From: an uncultured Paracoccaceae bacterium
Lineage (GTDB): Bacteria; Pseudomonadota; Alphaproteobacteria; Rhodobacterales; Rhodobacteraceae
Length of the DNA: 64,000 nucleotides
Direction of reading: 5' to 3'
NCBI GenBank assembly: GCA_958439195.1
Contig: OY288151.1
Coordinates: forward strand, 62,001-126,000
Part shown: positions 25,524 through 36,637 of the stretch, piece after piece
Layout of the letters: each line of letters begins with the position of its first letter
Position numbering within the stretch: position 1 is the stretch's first letter
The notes under the pieces: model-generated
The model's database searches: none
The model's input: the letters and a program-made list of their open reading frames with translations, nothing else
Told to the model about the DNA's origin: nothing
Program-made: the position numbers and the translations under genes

Positions 25524-26743
25524 GGGCGGGCGGGAAGGGCTGTGCGGTCAATTCCAAGCCGCCAGAACACCAGTGCAGAGGCCATTACGAACCAGCCTGC
25601 AAAAAAGGGCATCTGGGCAGGCAGATCATAGCCGCGGTCGATGAAGAACCCCGACAGGGCCGGGCCGATGGCGGTGGAAAGCACCATTGCAGAAGCGACG
25701 GTGGCACGGATCGCGCCAAGGTGGCGGGTGCCGTAGAATTCGGCCCAGAACGCCATCGGGATGGTGGTTTGTGCGCCAGAGGTCAGGCCCATCACCGCCA
25801 TGCCCAATGCGGCAATCGGCAAGGTGTCGATCAGCGGGAACACCGCAAAGCACAGCCCCAATGGCAGGACATAGACCGGCATCAACCGCGCGGTGCCCCA
25901 TTTGTCCAGCGCCCAGCCGCCCGCGAACATCGCGGTGACAGAAGCGGCGGTATAGGCGGGGAAGGTGGCGACAAGGCCAAGGTGGGACCAGCCCTTCACC
26001 TCGGCCAGATGGACCTGTTGAAAGAAGAATGCGGTGATGAAACAGGGCGGGCCAATCAGCGCGGGCAAGACGCACCAGAACAGCGGATGGCGCAGCATAT
26101 CGCCGCGGGACCAGTGACGGTGGCCCATTCCGGCCACGTCATTTTCTGCGGCGATGGATTGCGGCGTGCGTTCCAATCGAAGGAGCCGCCAGATGATCGG
26201 CAGACAGGCCACGATGATGGCCGCGGCGATCAGCCAGAGCGTTTGCCAGTGCAGGAACGATTTCATCCAGACAAAGCCGAGGGGCATGGCCACCTCGCCC
26301 ACCGAAAAGCCCAAAGCTGCGATGGCCAGCGCCCGGCCGCGTGAGGCGACGAACCAGCGTGCCATGGCAACGCTAGCGGTTTGCACGACCATACCCTGGC
26401 CAAACAGGCGCAGGGCAAAGATCCCGACGGGAAGAAGCCAGCCGCTGGGGCCGGTGGCCATCAGAAGGCATGCCAAGGTAAGCAAGGCAAGGACAGCCGA
26501 GCCAAGATGACGCACGCGGAACCTGTCGGTCAGCGCGCCAGACCAAAGCATGACCACAGCCGATGCCATAGTGCAGGCGGCATAAAGCGCGCCCCAATCG
26601 CCATGGCCAAGGCCGCTCAGCGTGCGGATTTCAGCGGCGAAGATGGAAATGAAATAGGTTTGCCCAAACCCGGACAGGAAGGACAGAAGGAAGCCCGCGA
26701 ATAGAAAGGGCGCATTGGCGCGCAAGAAGGGCAAAAAGCGCAT
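25520..26743 (-). CDS. Major facilitator superfamily transporter
   Basis: About 407 residues with roughly twelve hydrophobic segments. The cytoplasmic loop 2-3 motif appears as GALTDRFRVRHLG. No substrate-specific motif was recognised; the sequence resembles monocarboxylate/oxalate-formate type MFS proteins in general shape only. The start is uncertain: the frame opens at 26779, and the ATG at 26743 (MRFLPFLRANAP) gives a sensible first helix but has no strong ribosome site. Its last four bases overlap the convergent Smr-domain gene. Confidence 0.82.
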   Translation of the reverse strand: MRFLPFLRANAPFLFAGFLLSFLSGFGQTYFISIFAAEIRTLSGLGHGDWGALYAACTMASAVVMLWSGALTDRFRVRHLGSAVLALLTLACLLMATGPSGWLLPVGIFALRLFGQGMVVQTASVAMARWFVASRGRALAIAALGFSVGEVAMPLGFVWMKSFLHWQTLWLIAAAIIVACLPIIWRLLRLERTPQSIAAENDVAGMGHRHWSRGDMLRHPLFWCVLPALIGPPCFITAFFFQQVHLAEVKGWSHLGLVATFPAYTAASVTAMFAGGWALDKWGTARLMPVYVLPLGLCFAVFPLIDTLPIAALGMAVMGLTSGAQTTIPMAFWAEFYGTRHLGAIRATVASAMVLSTAIGPALSGFFIDRGYDLPAQMPFFAGWFVMASALVFWRLGIDRTALPARP

Positions 26744-26774
26744 TTGTCGTTCATCGCACCCCGGCCGTGGAATG

Positions 26775-26799
26775 CCCATCCTGTTTGCGACAGGATGGG
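26775..26799. other. Intergenic 10-bp stem-loop
   Basis: CCCATCCTGT / ACAGGATGGG is a perfect stem with a TTGCG loop, downstream of the lipoprotein hydrolase and upstream of the MFS gene, both leftward. There is no T-run, so it could be a Rho-assisted end, an mRNA-stabilising hairpin or an operator of the MFS gene. Confidence 0.4.
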
Positions 26800-26822
26800 G
26801 TCGGCAAAGCCGTGGGAACGGT

Positions 26823-27923
26823 TCAGTTCAGCACATCACCCGTGATTTCGGCCACAGGGGCAAGGATCACGCGTGTTGCGCTGCGCGCCGTCAGGATCAC
26901 GCCCGGCAAAAGGCCAGTGCGCCCAGCGGCATCATTGCCAAAGGCCTGATCCACGGACCCGATGCTGCCCAAGAGTTTGATAAGCGCCTCGGATGTGCCG
27001 GGAACAAAATGACCCGAGCCTTGAGAGAATGCGCCAACGTCCAGATATGTCACCTCAAGATCGGAAAGCTGATCCACGCTGTCCAGCGACCCAAGCCGTC
27101 CTTTTTGCCCGGTGATCAGCGCGGAAAGCCGCAGCACGCGGTCGCGGTCAGAGCCGAAGATCAGGAAGGGCTGTGGCAGGGTGCCGATTTCCTTGGCCTG
27201 GCTGCGGAACACCTCGACGTCGATGTCAGGTGAGATCAGAACCACGCCCTGAATTTGTGGCATGATCCGGCCATCGCGCAGGGCGATGGAGCGGAGCGTT
27301 TCCATTGACAGGAAGCCGCCCATTGAATGCGCGACAAGGGTAACGCGGGTGGCCCCGGCAGCGATGGTTTCGCGGATCAGTTCTTCCAGCCCGACACGTG
27401 CGAAAATCGCGGAATCGCGGTCATAAACATAGCCAAGCGGTTCTGCCGCGGATGGCCATGAATAATGCAGGGCAACGCCGGGAATTTCCAGATCGTGGCG
27501 TAACTGGGCGATGCGGTAGAGGCCCTCGGTGAAAGTGTTGTTGAAACCGTGGACAAAGATCATCGCCTCGCGCCCGTTGGCGTTAAGGGCTGTTTTCAGA
27601 TCAGATTTGAAATCGGCGTCGGCGGCATAGATGCGTTGTTCGGTGGTCAGGAAATCTGTGGATACATTGGCGCTGCGGGGCTTGGCGTATTTGATTTCGC
27701 CCACTTCGCGCTGGGGCGGGATGGCCACGTCATAACGGGCAAAGCGCATTTCCTCGGACCGGCCGCCGCCAAAGACGCCGCTGCCTTCCAGCCCACGGGT
27801 GGTTCCGACAAAGACGGTTGTGATCGGGCCTTCGGCGGTTTCAGGGGGGACGACGACCATCGTTCCGCGCGGGGTGCAAGCGGCAAGAATAATGACCAGC
27901 ACAAGGAAACGAATGGGGTGCAA
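26823..27923 (-). CDS. Alpha/beta-hydrolase lipoprotein (DUF900 family)
   Basis: A 366-residue protein with a lipoprotein signal: hydrophobic core then LAAC with Cys16, so it is probably anchored in the envelope. The hydrolase domain has the oxyanion-side FVHGFN (about residues 123-128) and the nucleophile elbow AHSMGG with Ser200. Asp in ISPDIDVEVF and His in GSGHFVPG may complete the triad. Substrate unknown; the family is often just called DUF900 or esterase/lipase superfamily. It lies 71 bases after hslU on the same strand. Confidence 0.82.
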   Translation of the reverse strand: MHPIRFLVLVIILAACTPRGTMVVVPPETAEGPITTVFVGTTRGLEGSGVFGGGRSEEMRFARYDVAIPPQREVGEIKYAKPRSANVSTDFLTTEQRIYAADADFKSDLKTALNANGREAMIFVHGFNNTFTEGLYRIAQLRHDLEIPGVALHYSWPSAAEPLGYVYDRDSAIFARVGLEELIRETIAAGATRVTLVAHSMGGFLSMETLRSIALRDGRIMPQIQGVVLISPDIDVEVFRSQAKEIGTLPQPFLIFGSDRDRVLRLSALITGQKGRLGSLDSVDQLSDLEVTYLDVGAFSQGSGHFVPGTSEALIKLLGSIGSVDQAFGNDAAGRTGLLPGVILTARSATRVILAPVAEITGDVLN

Positions 27924-27994
27924 CGGGATGGTCCTTTAAATCGGTGGACCAGTGATCGGCTTCGCGTTCCAATCGGTCAAGCCCAGGCTTTTAT

Positions 27995-29293
<1,299 letters not shown>

Positions 29294-29302
29294 TTCTTGC
29301 CC

Positions 29303-29860
29303 TCAGCTCTTTATCGTTTCAACGGTCAGATTGCCGTTCGTGTAGACACAGATGTCGGCGGCGATGGCCATCGCCTTGCGGGCGATTTCCTCGGCGGGCA
29401 GATCGCCATGCATCAACCCACGTGCGGCAGCGAGTGCGAAGTTGCCGCCTGATCCGATGGCGGCGACGTCATGTTCGGGTTCCAGCACATCACCGGCACC
29501 TGTGATGACAAACAGATCGCGCCCGTCGGTCACGATCAGCATCGCCTCAAGATTGCGAAGGTATTTGTCCATGCGCCAATCCTTGGCCAGGTCGACACAG
29601 GCGCGGGCGAGTTGGCCGGGGGCGGATTCCAGCTTTTTTTCAAGTCGTTCCAGCAGGGTGAAGGCATCGGCGGTGGACCCGGCAAAACCGCAGACAACAT
29701 CGCGCCCGCCTGGGGACAGGCGGCGCACCTTGCGGGCGGTGCCTTTTATGACGGTTTGGCCAAGGCTGACCTGTCCATCACCTGCGACGACCACTTCGCC
29801 ACCCTTGCGCACGGCAAGAATGGTGGTGCCGTGCCAGCCGGGGAATTTGTCGTTTTGCAT
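29303..29860 (-). CDS. hslV: HslV (ClpQ), peptidase of the HslVU protease
   Basis: Threonine peptidase of the HslVU complex. It has 185 residues as started here. The mature catalytic Thr is in HGTTILAVRKGG, Thr12 in this numbering, so about eleven residues would be removed, longer than the single Met of E. coli. GDGQVSLGQTVIK and GFAGSTADAFTLLE follow. The ATG at 29860 has an ideal CAGGAGG site; an in-frame ATG at 29875 lies upstream of that site. A possible heat-shock promoter sits about 27-50 bases upstream. Confidence 0.95.
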   Translation of the reverse strand: MQNDKFPGWHGTTILAVRKGGEVVVAGDGQVSLGQTVIKGTARKVRRLSPGGRDVVCGFAGSTADAFTLLERLEKKLESAPGQLARACVDLAKDWRMDKYLRNLEAMLIVTDGRDLFVITGAGDVLEPEHDVAAIGSGGNFALAAARGLMHGDLPAEEIARKAMAIAADICVYTNGNLTVETIKS

Positions 29861-29886
29861 CGCGGCCTCCTGCATATCTGCCGCCT

Positions 29887-29911
29887 ATATGGGCATGGTG
29901 TGCGGCAAACG
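29887..29911 (-). promoter_or_regulatory. Possible heat-shock (sigma-32-like) promoter of hslVU
   Basis: On the minus strand GCCCATAT (29894-29887) resembles the CCCCATnT -10 element of sigma-32 promoters, with a weak CGTTTG at 29911-29906 as the upstream element. The position fits a short hslV leader; the -35 match is poor and the spacing (11) is short. Confidence 0.25.
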
Positions 29912-29937
29912 AAAAGGGCGGCCGCAAGGGGCCGCCC
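29912..29937 (-). terminator. Rho-independent terminator after trxA
   Basis: An 8-bp perfect stem GGGCGGCC/GGCCGCCC with a 6-base loop is followed on the minus strand by TTTT. It separates trxA from hslV. Confidence 0.8.
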
Positions 29938-29958
29938 TGATGCGAATCGTGATAGGTG

Positions 29959-30285
29959 TCAGATCGCGGATTGAATCCAGTTGGCAAGCGCCGCCTTGGG
30001 TGCTGCGCCGGTCTTGTTGGAAACGACCTGGCCATCCTTGAACAGGAATAGGGCCGGGATACCCCGCACGCCAAGCTGGGCCGGGCTGTCGGGGTTTTCG
30101 TCGACGTTGACCTTTACGATCTTGACCTTGCCCGCATATTCGGCGGCCAGCTCTTCAAGCGCCGGGCCGATCTGGCGGCAGGGGCCACACCATTCGGCCC
30201 AGAAATCCACCACGACGGGAAGGTCCGATTTGCGGACTTCGGCATCGAACGTGGCGTCGGTGACGGCGAGGGTCGCAGCGCCCAT
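29959..30285 (-). CDS. trxA: Thioredoxin
   Basis: Cytoplasmic disulfide reductase of 108 residues with the classic WCGPC active site in FWAEWCGPCRQ, plus the cis-proline loop RGIPALFLFKDG. The start ATG has an AGGAG site at good spacing. It lies 59 bases after addA and is followed by its own terminator before hslV. The gene near addAB is common in Rhodobacterales. Confidence 0.96.
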   Translation of the reverse strand: MGAATLAVTDATFDAEVRKSDLPVVVDFWAEWCGPCRQIGPALEELAAEYAGKVKIVKVNVDENPDSPAQLGVRGIPALFLFKDGQVVSNKTGAAPKAALANWIQSAI

Positions 30286-30344
30286 CTGTCATATCTCCTG
30301 AATGGAATGTCAGCCAACGAAGCTAGGGATGGGCGAGGCAATCG

Positions 30345-33300
30345 TCAAGGGATCGTGGTTCGGGCAAGGGCCACACTCACGATATCGGGATCAAGGGGCA
30401 TCAGGGTGGCGTGATGTGTCCAGAGGATCGCGGTTTCTATCCTGCGGCCGGGGTAGATTTGCGCCAATGCGTCTGCATAGGCCCCCAGCTGGCGCAAAAT
30501 GCCTTCGGGGGTTTCCTGTGGCGATTTGGGTATGACGCGGTTTGATTTGTAATCAATCGCCAGGATGCGGTCCGGTTCCACGATCAATCGGTCGATGGTG
30601 CCGCGCATCGGCCTGCCCAGAAGGGTGGCCGTCAATTCAACCTCGGTCATTGCGGGAAGGCTGAACAGGGCGGAGTGGGCGGCGAGAACGGTCTGGACCT
30701 GTGCCAGAAGGTCGCTGCGCAGGGCGGGATCGGCGATCAGGGTCGTGGCGATGGAATCGTGCTGTGCCGGGTCGGTGCCGGGCAGGTGTTGAAGCAGAAG
30801 ATGAAGCGCGGTGCCGCGTGCCTTGGCGGTTTCTTCATCCAGCCCATCGCCGGGGAGGGCCTTGGCACCGCCAAGGTCCGACGGCGAGAGTGGTTGCACC
30901 GGGCGGGCGGGGGTGAGGGCGGGCCGGGTGGCCCAATCGGGAAGGGATGGCAGAATTTGCGTCTGCGGCGGACGTGGCTGGGGGTCTGGCCAGATGCCGA
31001 ATGCGTGGCGCAAGCTGCCATCGGGCATGGCTTCTGCCCCGGCTGCCCGCATCCCATCGGCTACAAGGCGATACCATGCCTGATCCTGCGTTGCGTCGCC
31101 CGCACCGCAAACGATCAGCCAGGATCGCGCGCGGGTCAGGGCCACGTAAAGCAGGCGGAGGCGTTCCTCCGCCTCGCGTTCCTTGCGGGCGGCGCGGGCG
31201 GTACCGATGGCAGGGGGGCTTTGATCGGCCGGTGTGCGCCAGACGGGGGTGGCGTTCACGGTCACCACCTCATCGCGTTCCTGGGGGCGAATGTCGCAGG
31301 TATCGGGCAGGATAACGATCGGTGCCTCCAGCCCCTTGGCGCCATGCACGGTCATCACGCGGATGCGATGGCCTTCGCTGTCCATCTGGCGTTTCACCTC
31401 GACCTCATCGGTCGAGAGCCAGACAAGGAACCCCGTCAGGCTTGGCACATCGCCGCGTTCGTAGGCCAATGCCTGCGAAAGCAGTTCGTCGATGCCATCC
31501 TCTGCCTCTGGCCCCAACCTTTGCAGCAGGCGGCGGCGGCCATCGTGGCGTGTAAGCAGGCGTTCGATCAGATCATAGGGGCGCAGGAAATCGGCCTGAT
31601 TGCGCAGGTCTGTCAGCAGGGCATGGGTTGTCGGGAATTCCGCAGCGCGGTTTCGCAGTTCTTCCCACAGATACCCGCTGCGGGGCTGGGCGAGGGCATA
31701 GAGTTCGGCTTCGGTCCAACCACAGATGGGCGAGCGCAGGACAGCGGCAAGGGATAGATCATCTTCGGGCGTGGCAAGGAAGGTGAGCAGGGCAGAGATG
31801 TCCTTGACCGCGAGTTCCGCGCCAAGTTTAAGACGGTCCGCCCCCGCGATGGGCAGTTTTCGCGCCTTGCAGGCACGGATGATTTCGGAAAACAGGTCGG
31901 ACCTGCGCTGCACGAGGATCAGGAAATCACCGGCATGAACCGGGCGTGAACCGTGTTTTTCCGGGATGGATGTGCCGACGCGGATCATCTGATCGATTTC
32001 CGCAGCGATCTTTTCGGCAAGGCGGGCGGTGTGATGTTCTTCGGTGATCAGATCGACAGGGTTGCGCCAGTCATCCGCATCCTTGCTGCTGGCTTTTTCG
32101 ATCAACGGCCACAGGTCGACACGGCCCGGCATGGTATCGTAAAAGGCGATGTGCCGCGACTGACCGCCCAAGGCGGTGGGAAAACGGTCGCCGAATGTTT
32201 CATCCACCACGCGCAGGATGGCTGGCGAGGAGCGGAACGAATGTTCCAGTTCCAGGGATTGGAAGAACCGATCCACCGCGCGGAAGCCTGCGCCGAAGTG
32301 GTGCTGTTTTTCATCAAAGGCGGCGACATCTGCGCCTTGAAAGGAATAGATCGACTGCTTCTTGTCGCCCACGACAAACAGGGTGCGATCCACATCGCGC
32401 GCGCCGGATCCTGCGGTGAATTCGGCGGCAAGGGAGTCGATGACACGCCATTGTTCGGGGCTGGTGTCCTGTGCCTCATCCACCAGAATATGGTCGATGC
32501 CGCCATCCAGCCGGTACAGAACCCACGCGGCGACAGCGGGATCGGTGAGCAGGGCCGAAGCGCGGGTGATCAGGTCATCGAAATCAAGCCAACCGCGCTG
32601 CGCCTTGCGCCGTTCGTAAAGCGGAAGGAAGGCCGCGGCGAAACGGTGCAGCGTCAGGGCGCGGGCCATGGCGTTAAGGGCGATGCGCGTGGCACGGGCG
32701 GATTCAACACGACGCATGAGGTTTTCAAGCGGGTCGAGCAGGCCGCCCAGCGCGTTGCGGGTGGACTTGGTGGGAAAGCTGCCGATCTTGGCGGTGAAGG
32801 GTTCCTTTGCGGCAGGTCCGGTGAGGAATACGCCTTCCAGCGCGGCCAATGTGGCAAGCGTGGGCGCGGCAAGATCAATCCGGCGCAGGCGATCGGCGTT
32901 GGTGACATCCGTTGATGTGCCTTTGTCCAGCGCGGCGATGAGGGTGGGCATCCACGACGATTCATCGCCCAGAAAGACATCTGCCAACACGCTGTCGGCG
33001 CTTTCGCCCTGTTTCAGGCCGAACAGGCGACGGGCGGTTTCGGGGGTCAGCGGGGTGGCGAACCTGGCACGGTTGCCGGTGATTTGCTGGATGAGCGCGC
33101 CGAATTCTTCACCGGTCCAGGCGCGTGCGACATCAGCGATCACATCGGGGGCAAGGGTTTCGGCCAGTTCTTCAATGATGTCGTCCCGCAACAGGCGGGC
33201 GGTGCGGTCATCGAGTTCAACGAATTGGGGGGAGACGCCCGCTTCGAGCGGGAAGCGGCGCAGGAGGCTGGCGCAAAAGGAATGGATGGTCTGGATACGC

Positions 33301-33650
33301 AGACCACCCGGTGTTTCGATGGCGCGGGCGAACAGGCGGCGGGCCTGAGCCAGCGTTTCGCCATCCAGCCGCGCGCCTTCGCCCAGTTCGGCAAGGGCGG
33401 CGCGCAATTTCGGGTCAGGTTTCATCGCCCATTCGCCAAGGCGTTTGAACAGGCGGTTCTGCATCTCTGTCGCGGCAGCCTTGGTGTAGGTCAGGCACAA
33501 GATATGCTGGGGTTCCACCCCGCCCAGAAGCAGGCGGGCGACACGGTCCGTCAGCACGCGGGTCTTGCCCGATCCGGCATTTGCGGAAAGCCAGGTCGAG
33601 GCTTGGGGGCTGGCGGCCTGAACCTGCCGTTCCGAGGCAGAGGTTGTCAT
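30345..33650 (-). CDS. addA: AddA, helicase-nuclease subunit of the double-strand break repair complex
   Basis: UvrD-like helicase with a C-terminal nuclease, which with AddB processes DNA ends for recombination. It has 1101 residues. Walker A is ANAGSGKT near the N-terminus, with LCLTYTKAAATEMQNR and IQTIHSFC next. DEAQDTS marks motif II, VMTVHGAKGLE motif V and the nuclease motif IDYKSNRV lies near the end. The frame is open to 33851, but the ATG at 33650 overlaps the addB stop by 4 bases and fits the family start. Confidence 0.95.
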   Translation of the reverse strand: MTTSASERQVQAASPQASTWLSANAGSGKTRVLTDRVARLLLGGVEPQHILCLTYTKAAATEMQNRLFKRLGEWAMKPDPKLRAALAELGEGARLDGETLAQARRLFARAIETPGGLRIQTIHSFCASLLRRFPLEAGVSPQFVELDDRTARLLRDDIIEELAETLAPDVIADVARAWTGEEFGALIQQITGNRARFATPLTPETARRLFGLKQGESADSVLADVFLGDESSWMPTLIAALDKGTSTDVTNADRLRRIDLAAPTLATLAALEGVFLTGPAAKEPFTAKIGSFPTKSTRNALGGLLDPLENLMRRVESARATRIALNAMARALTLHRFAAAFLPLYERRKAQRGWLDFDDLITRASALLTDPAVAAWVLYRLDGGIDHILVDEAQDTSPEQWRVIDSLAAEFTAGSGARDVDRTLFVVGDKKQSIYSFQGADVAAFDEKQHHFGAGFRAVDRFFQSLELEHSFRSSPAILRVVDETFGDRFPTALGGQSRHIAFYDTMPGRVDLWPLIEKASSKDADDWRNPVDLITEEHHTARLAEKIAAEIDQMIRVGTSIPEKHGSRPVHAGDFLILVQRRSDLFSEIIRACKARKLPIAGADRLKLGAELAVKDISALLTFLATPEDDLSLAAVLRSPICGWTEAELYALAQPRSGYLWEELRNRAAEFPTTHALLTDLRNQADFLRPYDLIERLLTRHDGRRRLLQRLGPEAEDGIDELLSQALAYERGDVPSLTGFLVWLSTDEVEVKRQMDSEGHRIRVMTVHGAKGLEAPIVILPDTCDIRPQERDEVVTVNATPVWRTPADQSPPAIGTARAARKEREAEERLRLLYVALTRARSWLIVCGAGDATQDQAWYRLVADGMRAAGAEAMPDGSLRHAFGIWPDPQPRPPQTQILPSLPDWATRPALTPARPVQPLSPSDLGGAKALPGDGLDEETAKARGTALHLLLQHLPGTDPAQHDSIATTLIADPALRSDLLAQVQTVLAAHSALFSLPAMTEVELTATLLGRPMRGTIDRLIVEPDRILAIDYKSNRVIPKSPQETPEGILRQLGAYADALAQIYPGRRIETAILWTHHATLMPLDPDIVSVALARTTIP

Positions 33651-36637
33651 GGCGCATCCTTGATGGCTGTAGGCGCAATGGTGTCGGCCCCGACAGTTTC
33701 GCCCTTTGGCGGGGCGGTTGTATCCCATTCGCCATAGCGCGACAGGTGATCGTAATCGCCTTCGAACCGTTCCTTCTGCACCGCACGGCGGGCGGTATAG
33801 CCGGTGCCGTGATGGGTGTAATGGGCGATCAGGGCGTGCAGGCCTTCCCACACCTCGGCGGTCAGTTGCGGGGTGATGTCGGTTTCTTCGACCTTTGGGT
33901 TCGTGCCAAGGCCGACATAGGTGATCTTTGCCACTTCGGACCCTTCAAGCCCCTTGAAGGCATCACGTTCGGCCATGGCGGCGGCCAGAAGAAGTTGTTT
34001 GTCGAACGCCTTTTGCATGGCCTGCGTCGGGGGCGAGCCTGTCTTGTAGTCGATGATGTGCAGGCGACCATCAGGCAGGCGGTCGATCCGATCGGGAATA
34101 CCGGACAGACGGAAGTTGAGGGGCGAAAGGTTGACCCCGCCCTTGCCTTCCAGCGCGACAGGGATGCCGCTGTCGCGCCCGTCAACCGACAGGAAGAAGT
34201 CAGCGGCGCGCGCAAGGCGGGCAAGCCAAAGGGCGCGGGCGGCAGGCCAGGGCACCTGTTCGGCAAGGATGCGGGTGGCTGTATCCATAAGGCGGGTCTT
34301 GGCGGCGGGGACAGATTCGCCCGCTGGGCGTTCTTTTACGAAGGCTTCCAGGATCAGGTGCAGGATCTGACCACGGAGCGCGGCATCGGGTTCATGGCGC
34401 AGCGGATCCAGCCGCCGCAAACGCAGCACATGGCTGCAATAGACGGCATAGGGGTCGCGGATCAGCAGGCTGATCCGGGTGAGCGACAGTTCCTTTGGCC
34501 TTGCCTGGATTGGCGGGCGGGGGGATGGGCGTTGCGCTGGCTTCAACCGCGGATCGGCCTGCATCTCTGCGCTGGGCTGTTCGAGTTTGGCAGAGAGGGT
34601 CAGCCATTCGCGCCCCCGGTTGCGCATTATTGCCAAGGCCTCTGGACCCTGCTTTTCGGGCAGGCCTTCCATCAGGTTGATCAGTCGGTTCACCCAGCGG
34701 GAAGGCACGGTTTCCGCATCGGCATCGCGCAGAGCGCGGGTAAGGATGACGCGCGGGGCGGCCATGGCGTTCTGGTAGTCATGGGCCGAAAGACCCACCT
34801 GCCGTTCGGGCAGCAAAAGCCCCGCATCCTTGCGCATCTTGCGGTTCAGCCACGGGTCCGGATCGGGCAGGCGGGGCCATGCGCCATCGTTCAGCCCACC
34901 AAGGATGACAAGGTCGGCGCTTTGTTCGCGCGCCTCGCGCGGGCCAAGAATCAGGATGCCGGGATGTGCGATAACGGTTTCGCGCACCTCGCCCTTGGCG
35001 ATGATGGCATCGAACAGGTCACGATATTCAGCGGGGGTAAAGGTGCCGCCGGCATCTGCGTCGGCCATCAGGGCATCAATAAACGAAAGGGCGGTGGTCC
35101 CGGCCTCTTTGTCCCACAGCGTGCCGGTTCCAAAGGGGGCGGTGCCGCGGGCAATCGCCTCGGTCAGGGTGCGGTGGGCGATGACAAGGCCTGGCAGGGG
35201 GGCGGGCTGGATGGCGACGAGGCCGTCGATCAACCCGGCGAGCGTGGTGGCCCAAGGCAGGATACCGGTTTCCTTGCGCGCACCAGCCCAAGCCAGAAGG
35301 GCCGCCCCGGTGGGGAAAGCCGGGCCTTTGCGGCGAAGTTGCAGTTCCAGAAGACGGGTGAACAAAAGATGGTCGCCGCGATCCGCGCCGCTGAAGGCAA
35401 GCGGGTGTTTCAAAAGGGCAAGCAACGCATCGGATGTCAGCTTGTGGCCCATAAGGGCGGCCACCTGCCGCAAAAGGCGGCCGGGGGGTGACAGGGCCAG
35501 TGGGCGGCCCGCGCTGTCATCCGGGGTGATGCCCCAGCGGTCCAACGCGGCGGTGACCTGTCGGGTAAGCATCCTGTCGGGGCTGATCAGGGCGGCGGTT
35601 ATGCCGTCGTCAGAGGCCTGTTGCAGGATCAGGGCGATGGCCAACGCCTCGGCCCTGGGGGTTTGCGCCTCGATCAGGGTCATTCCGGCGGTGGCGTCGG
35701 GCAGGTTGGGCAGGTCGGCCCCTTCGGTGAGCCACTGGTCAGTGACGGGTGCCGGGCGAAGGGAGAGAGAGATCAGGCGGTTGCGGTCTGGCGCGGGGGG
35801 TGTGGCGGCGATCCACGGGCGCAGGGCAGAGGGGGGGATGGCCAGCCGATCCATCAGGCGGCGAAAGCGGAACTGTGGGTGATCTTCGCCGGTCATGGCA
35901 TCGGTCAGGCGATCCCATACCCAATCTGGCATGGAGGCATCGAGCCCCGGCAGCACGAGCGCACCCTGCGGCAAGGCGGCCACGGCCTGCATCAGCGCCG
36001 CCGTGGTGCCGCGCGATCCGGTGGACCCTGCCACAATCACCGGCCCAGCGGGGGGGTCGGCCTGCCAAAGCGCGGCGATCCGGTCCACCGCCATACGCTG
36101 GCGGCTTTCGGTGTCGGGGGGTTCGGTGGTGGTGAAGAAGGGTGTCACGATGGACAGGAAGGCACGGGTGCGCGCCCAGTGGGCAGAGTGATCCGATACA
36201 TCCAGGGCGGCGATCGTTTCAGGCGCCACGCCTTCGCTTTGCATTTCATCCATCAGGCCGGCAAGGCTGTCGGCCAGATCAAACAGCGCGGCGCGGGGGG
36301 CAAGATCGGGCTGTGTATCCAGCAGGCGGGCGATGAGTTGCGACAGGTCCAGCCGGCGGCGCAGGGCAGAAACGGGTTGCGGCAAACCCGGCAAGACCAG
36401 CCCTTCGGTGAGGTCTGTCAGAACGTGGAGGCGCGGCAGAAAGCCGGGGCCTTGGGCAAGGAAGGCATCGACCACACGGGTGCGCATGCGGTTGGTGTTC
36501 AGATAAAGGGTGACATCTGCCATCGCTTCGGGCGGTTGGTCTGCCAGACGGGTGCGCAGGCCGGCCACCAGGGCCGTTGCGAAATCAACGCCGGGGGGAA
36601 GGTGAAAGACGCGGGGGGCGGGTTCGGGAAAGATCAT
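33647..36637 (-). CDS. addB: AddB, second subunit of the double-strand break repair complex
   Basis: Partner of AddA, with an inactive helicase-like part and a C-terminal nuclease. It has 996 residues of the alphaproteobacterial AddB type. The nuclease motif is IIDYKTGSPPT about 120 residues before the end, with GIPDRIDRL just before it. The start ATG (MIFPEPAPRVFHLPPG) overlaps the murU-like gene by 4 bases; the frame is open further but without homologous sequence. It forms one transcript with amgK, murU and addA by spacing. Confidence 0.92.
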   Translation of the reverse strand: MIFPEPAPRVFHLPPGVDFATALVAGLRTRLADQPPEAMADVTLYLNTNRMRTRVVDAFLAQGPGFLPRLHVLTDLTEGLVLPGLPQPVSALRRRLDLSQLIARLLDTQPDLAPRAALFDLADSLAGLMDEMQSEGVAPETIAALDVSDHSAHWARTRAFLSIVTPFFTTTEPPDTESRQRMAVDRIAALWQADPPAGPVIVAGSTGSRGTTAALMQAVAALPQGALVLPGLDASMPDWVWDRLTDAMTGEDHPQFRFRRLMDRLAIPPSALRPWIAATPPAPDRNRLISLSLRPAPVTDQWLTEGADLPNLPDATAGMTLIEAQTPRAEALAIALILQQASDDGITAALISPDRMLTRQVTAALDRWGITPDDSAGRPLALSPPGRLLRQVAALMGHKLTSDALLALLKHPLAFSGADRGDHLLFTRLLELQLRRKGPAFPTGAALLAWAGARKETGILPWATTLAGLIDGLVAIQPAPLPGLVIAHRTLTEAIARGTAPFGTGTLWDKEAGTTALSFIDALMADADAGGTFTPAEYRDLFDAIIAKGEVRETVIAHPGILILGPREAREQSADLVILGGLNDGAWPRLPDPDPWLNRKMRKDAGLLLPERQVGLSAHDYQNAMAAPRVILTRALRDADAETVPSRWVNRLINLMEGLPEKQGPEALAIMRNRGREWLTLSAKLEQPSAEMQADPRLKPAQRPSPRPPIQARPKELSLTRISLLIRDPYAVYCSHVLRLRRLDPLRHEPDAALRGQILHLILEAFVKERPAGESVPAAKTRLMDTATRILAEQVPWPAARALWLARLARAADFFLSVDGRDSGIPVALEGKGGVNLSPLNFRLSGIPDRIDRLPDGRLHIIDYKTGSPPTQAMQKAFDKQLLLAAAMAERDAFKGLEGSEVAKITYVGLGTNPKVEETDITPQLTAEVWEGLHALIAHYTHHGTGYTARRAVQKERFEGDYDHLSRYGEWDTTAPPKGETVGADTIAPTAIKDAP

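Noticed and set aside
33581..35491. A 636-codon open frame antisense to addB and the start of addA
   Set aside because: addB is clear from its nuclease motif and overlaps; the antisense frame has no domain and no ribosome site.
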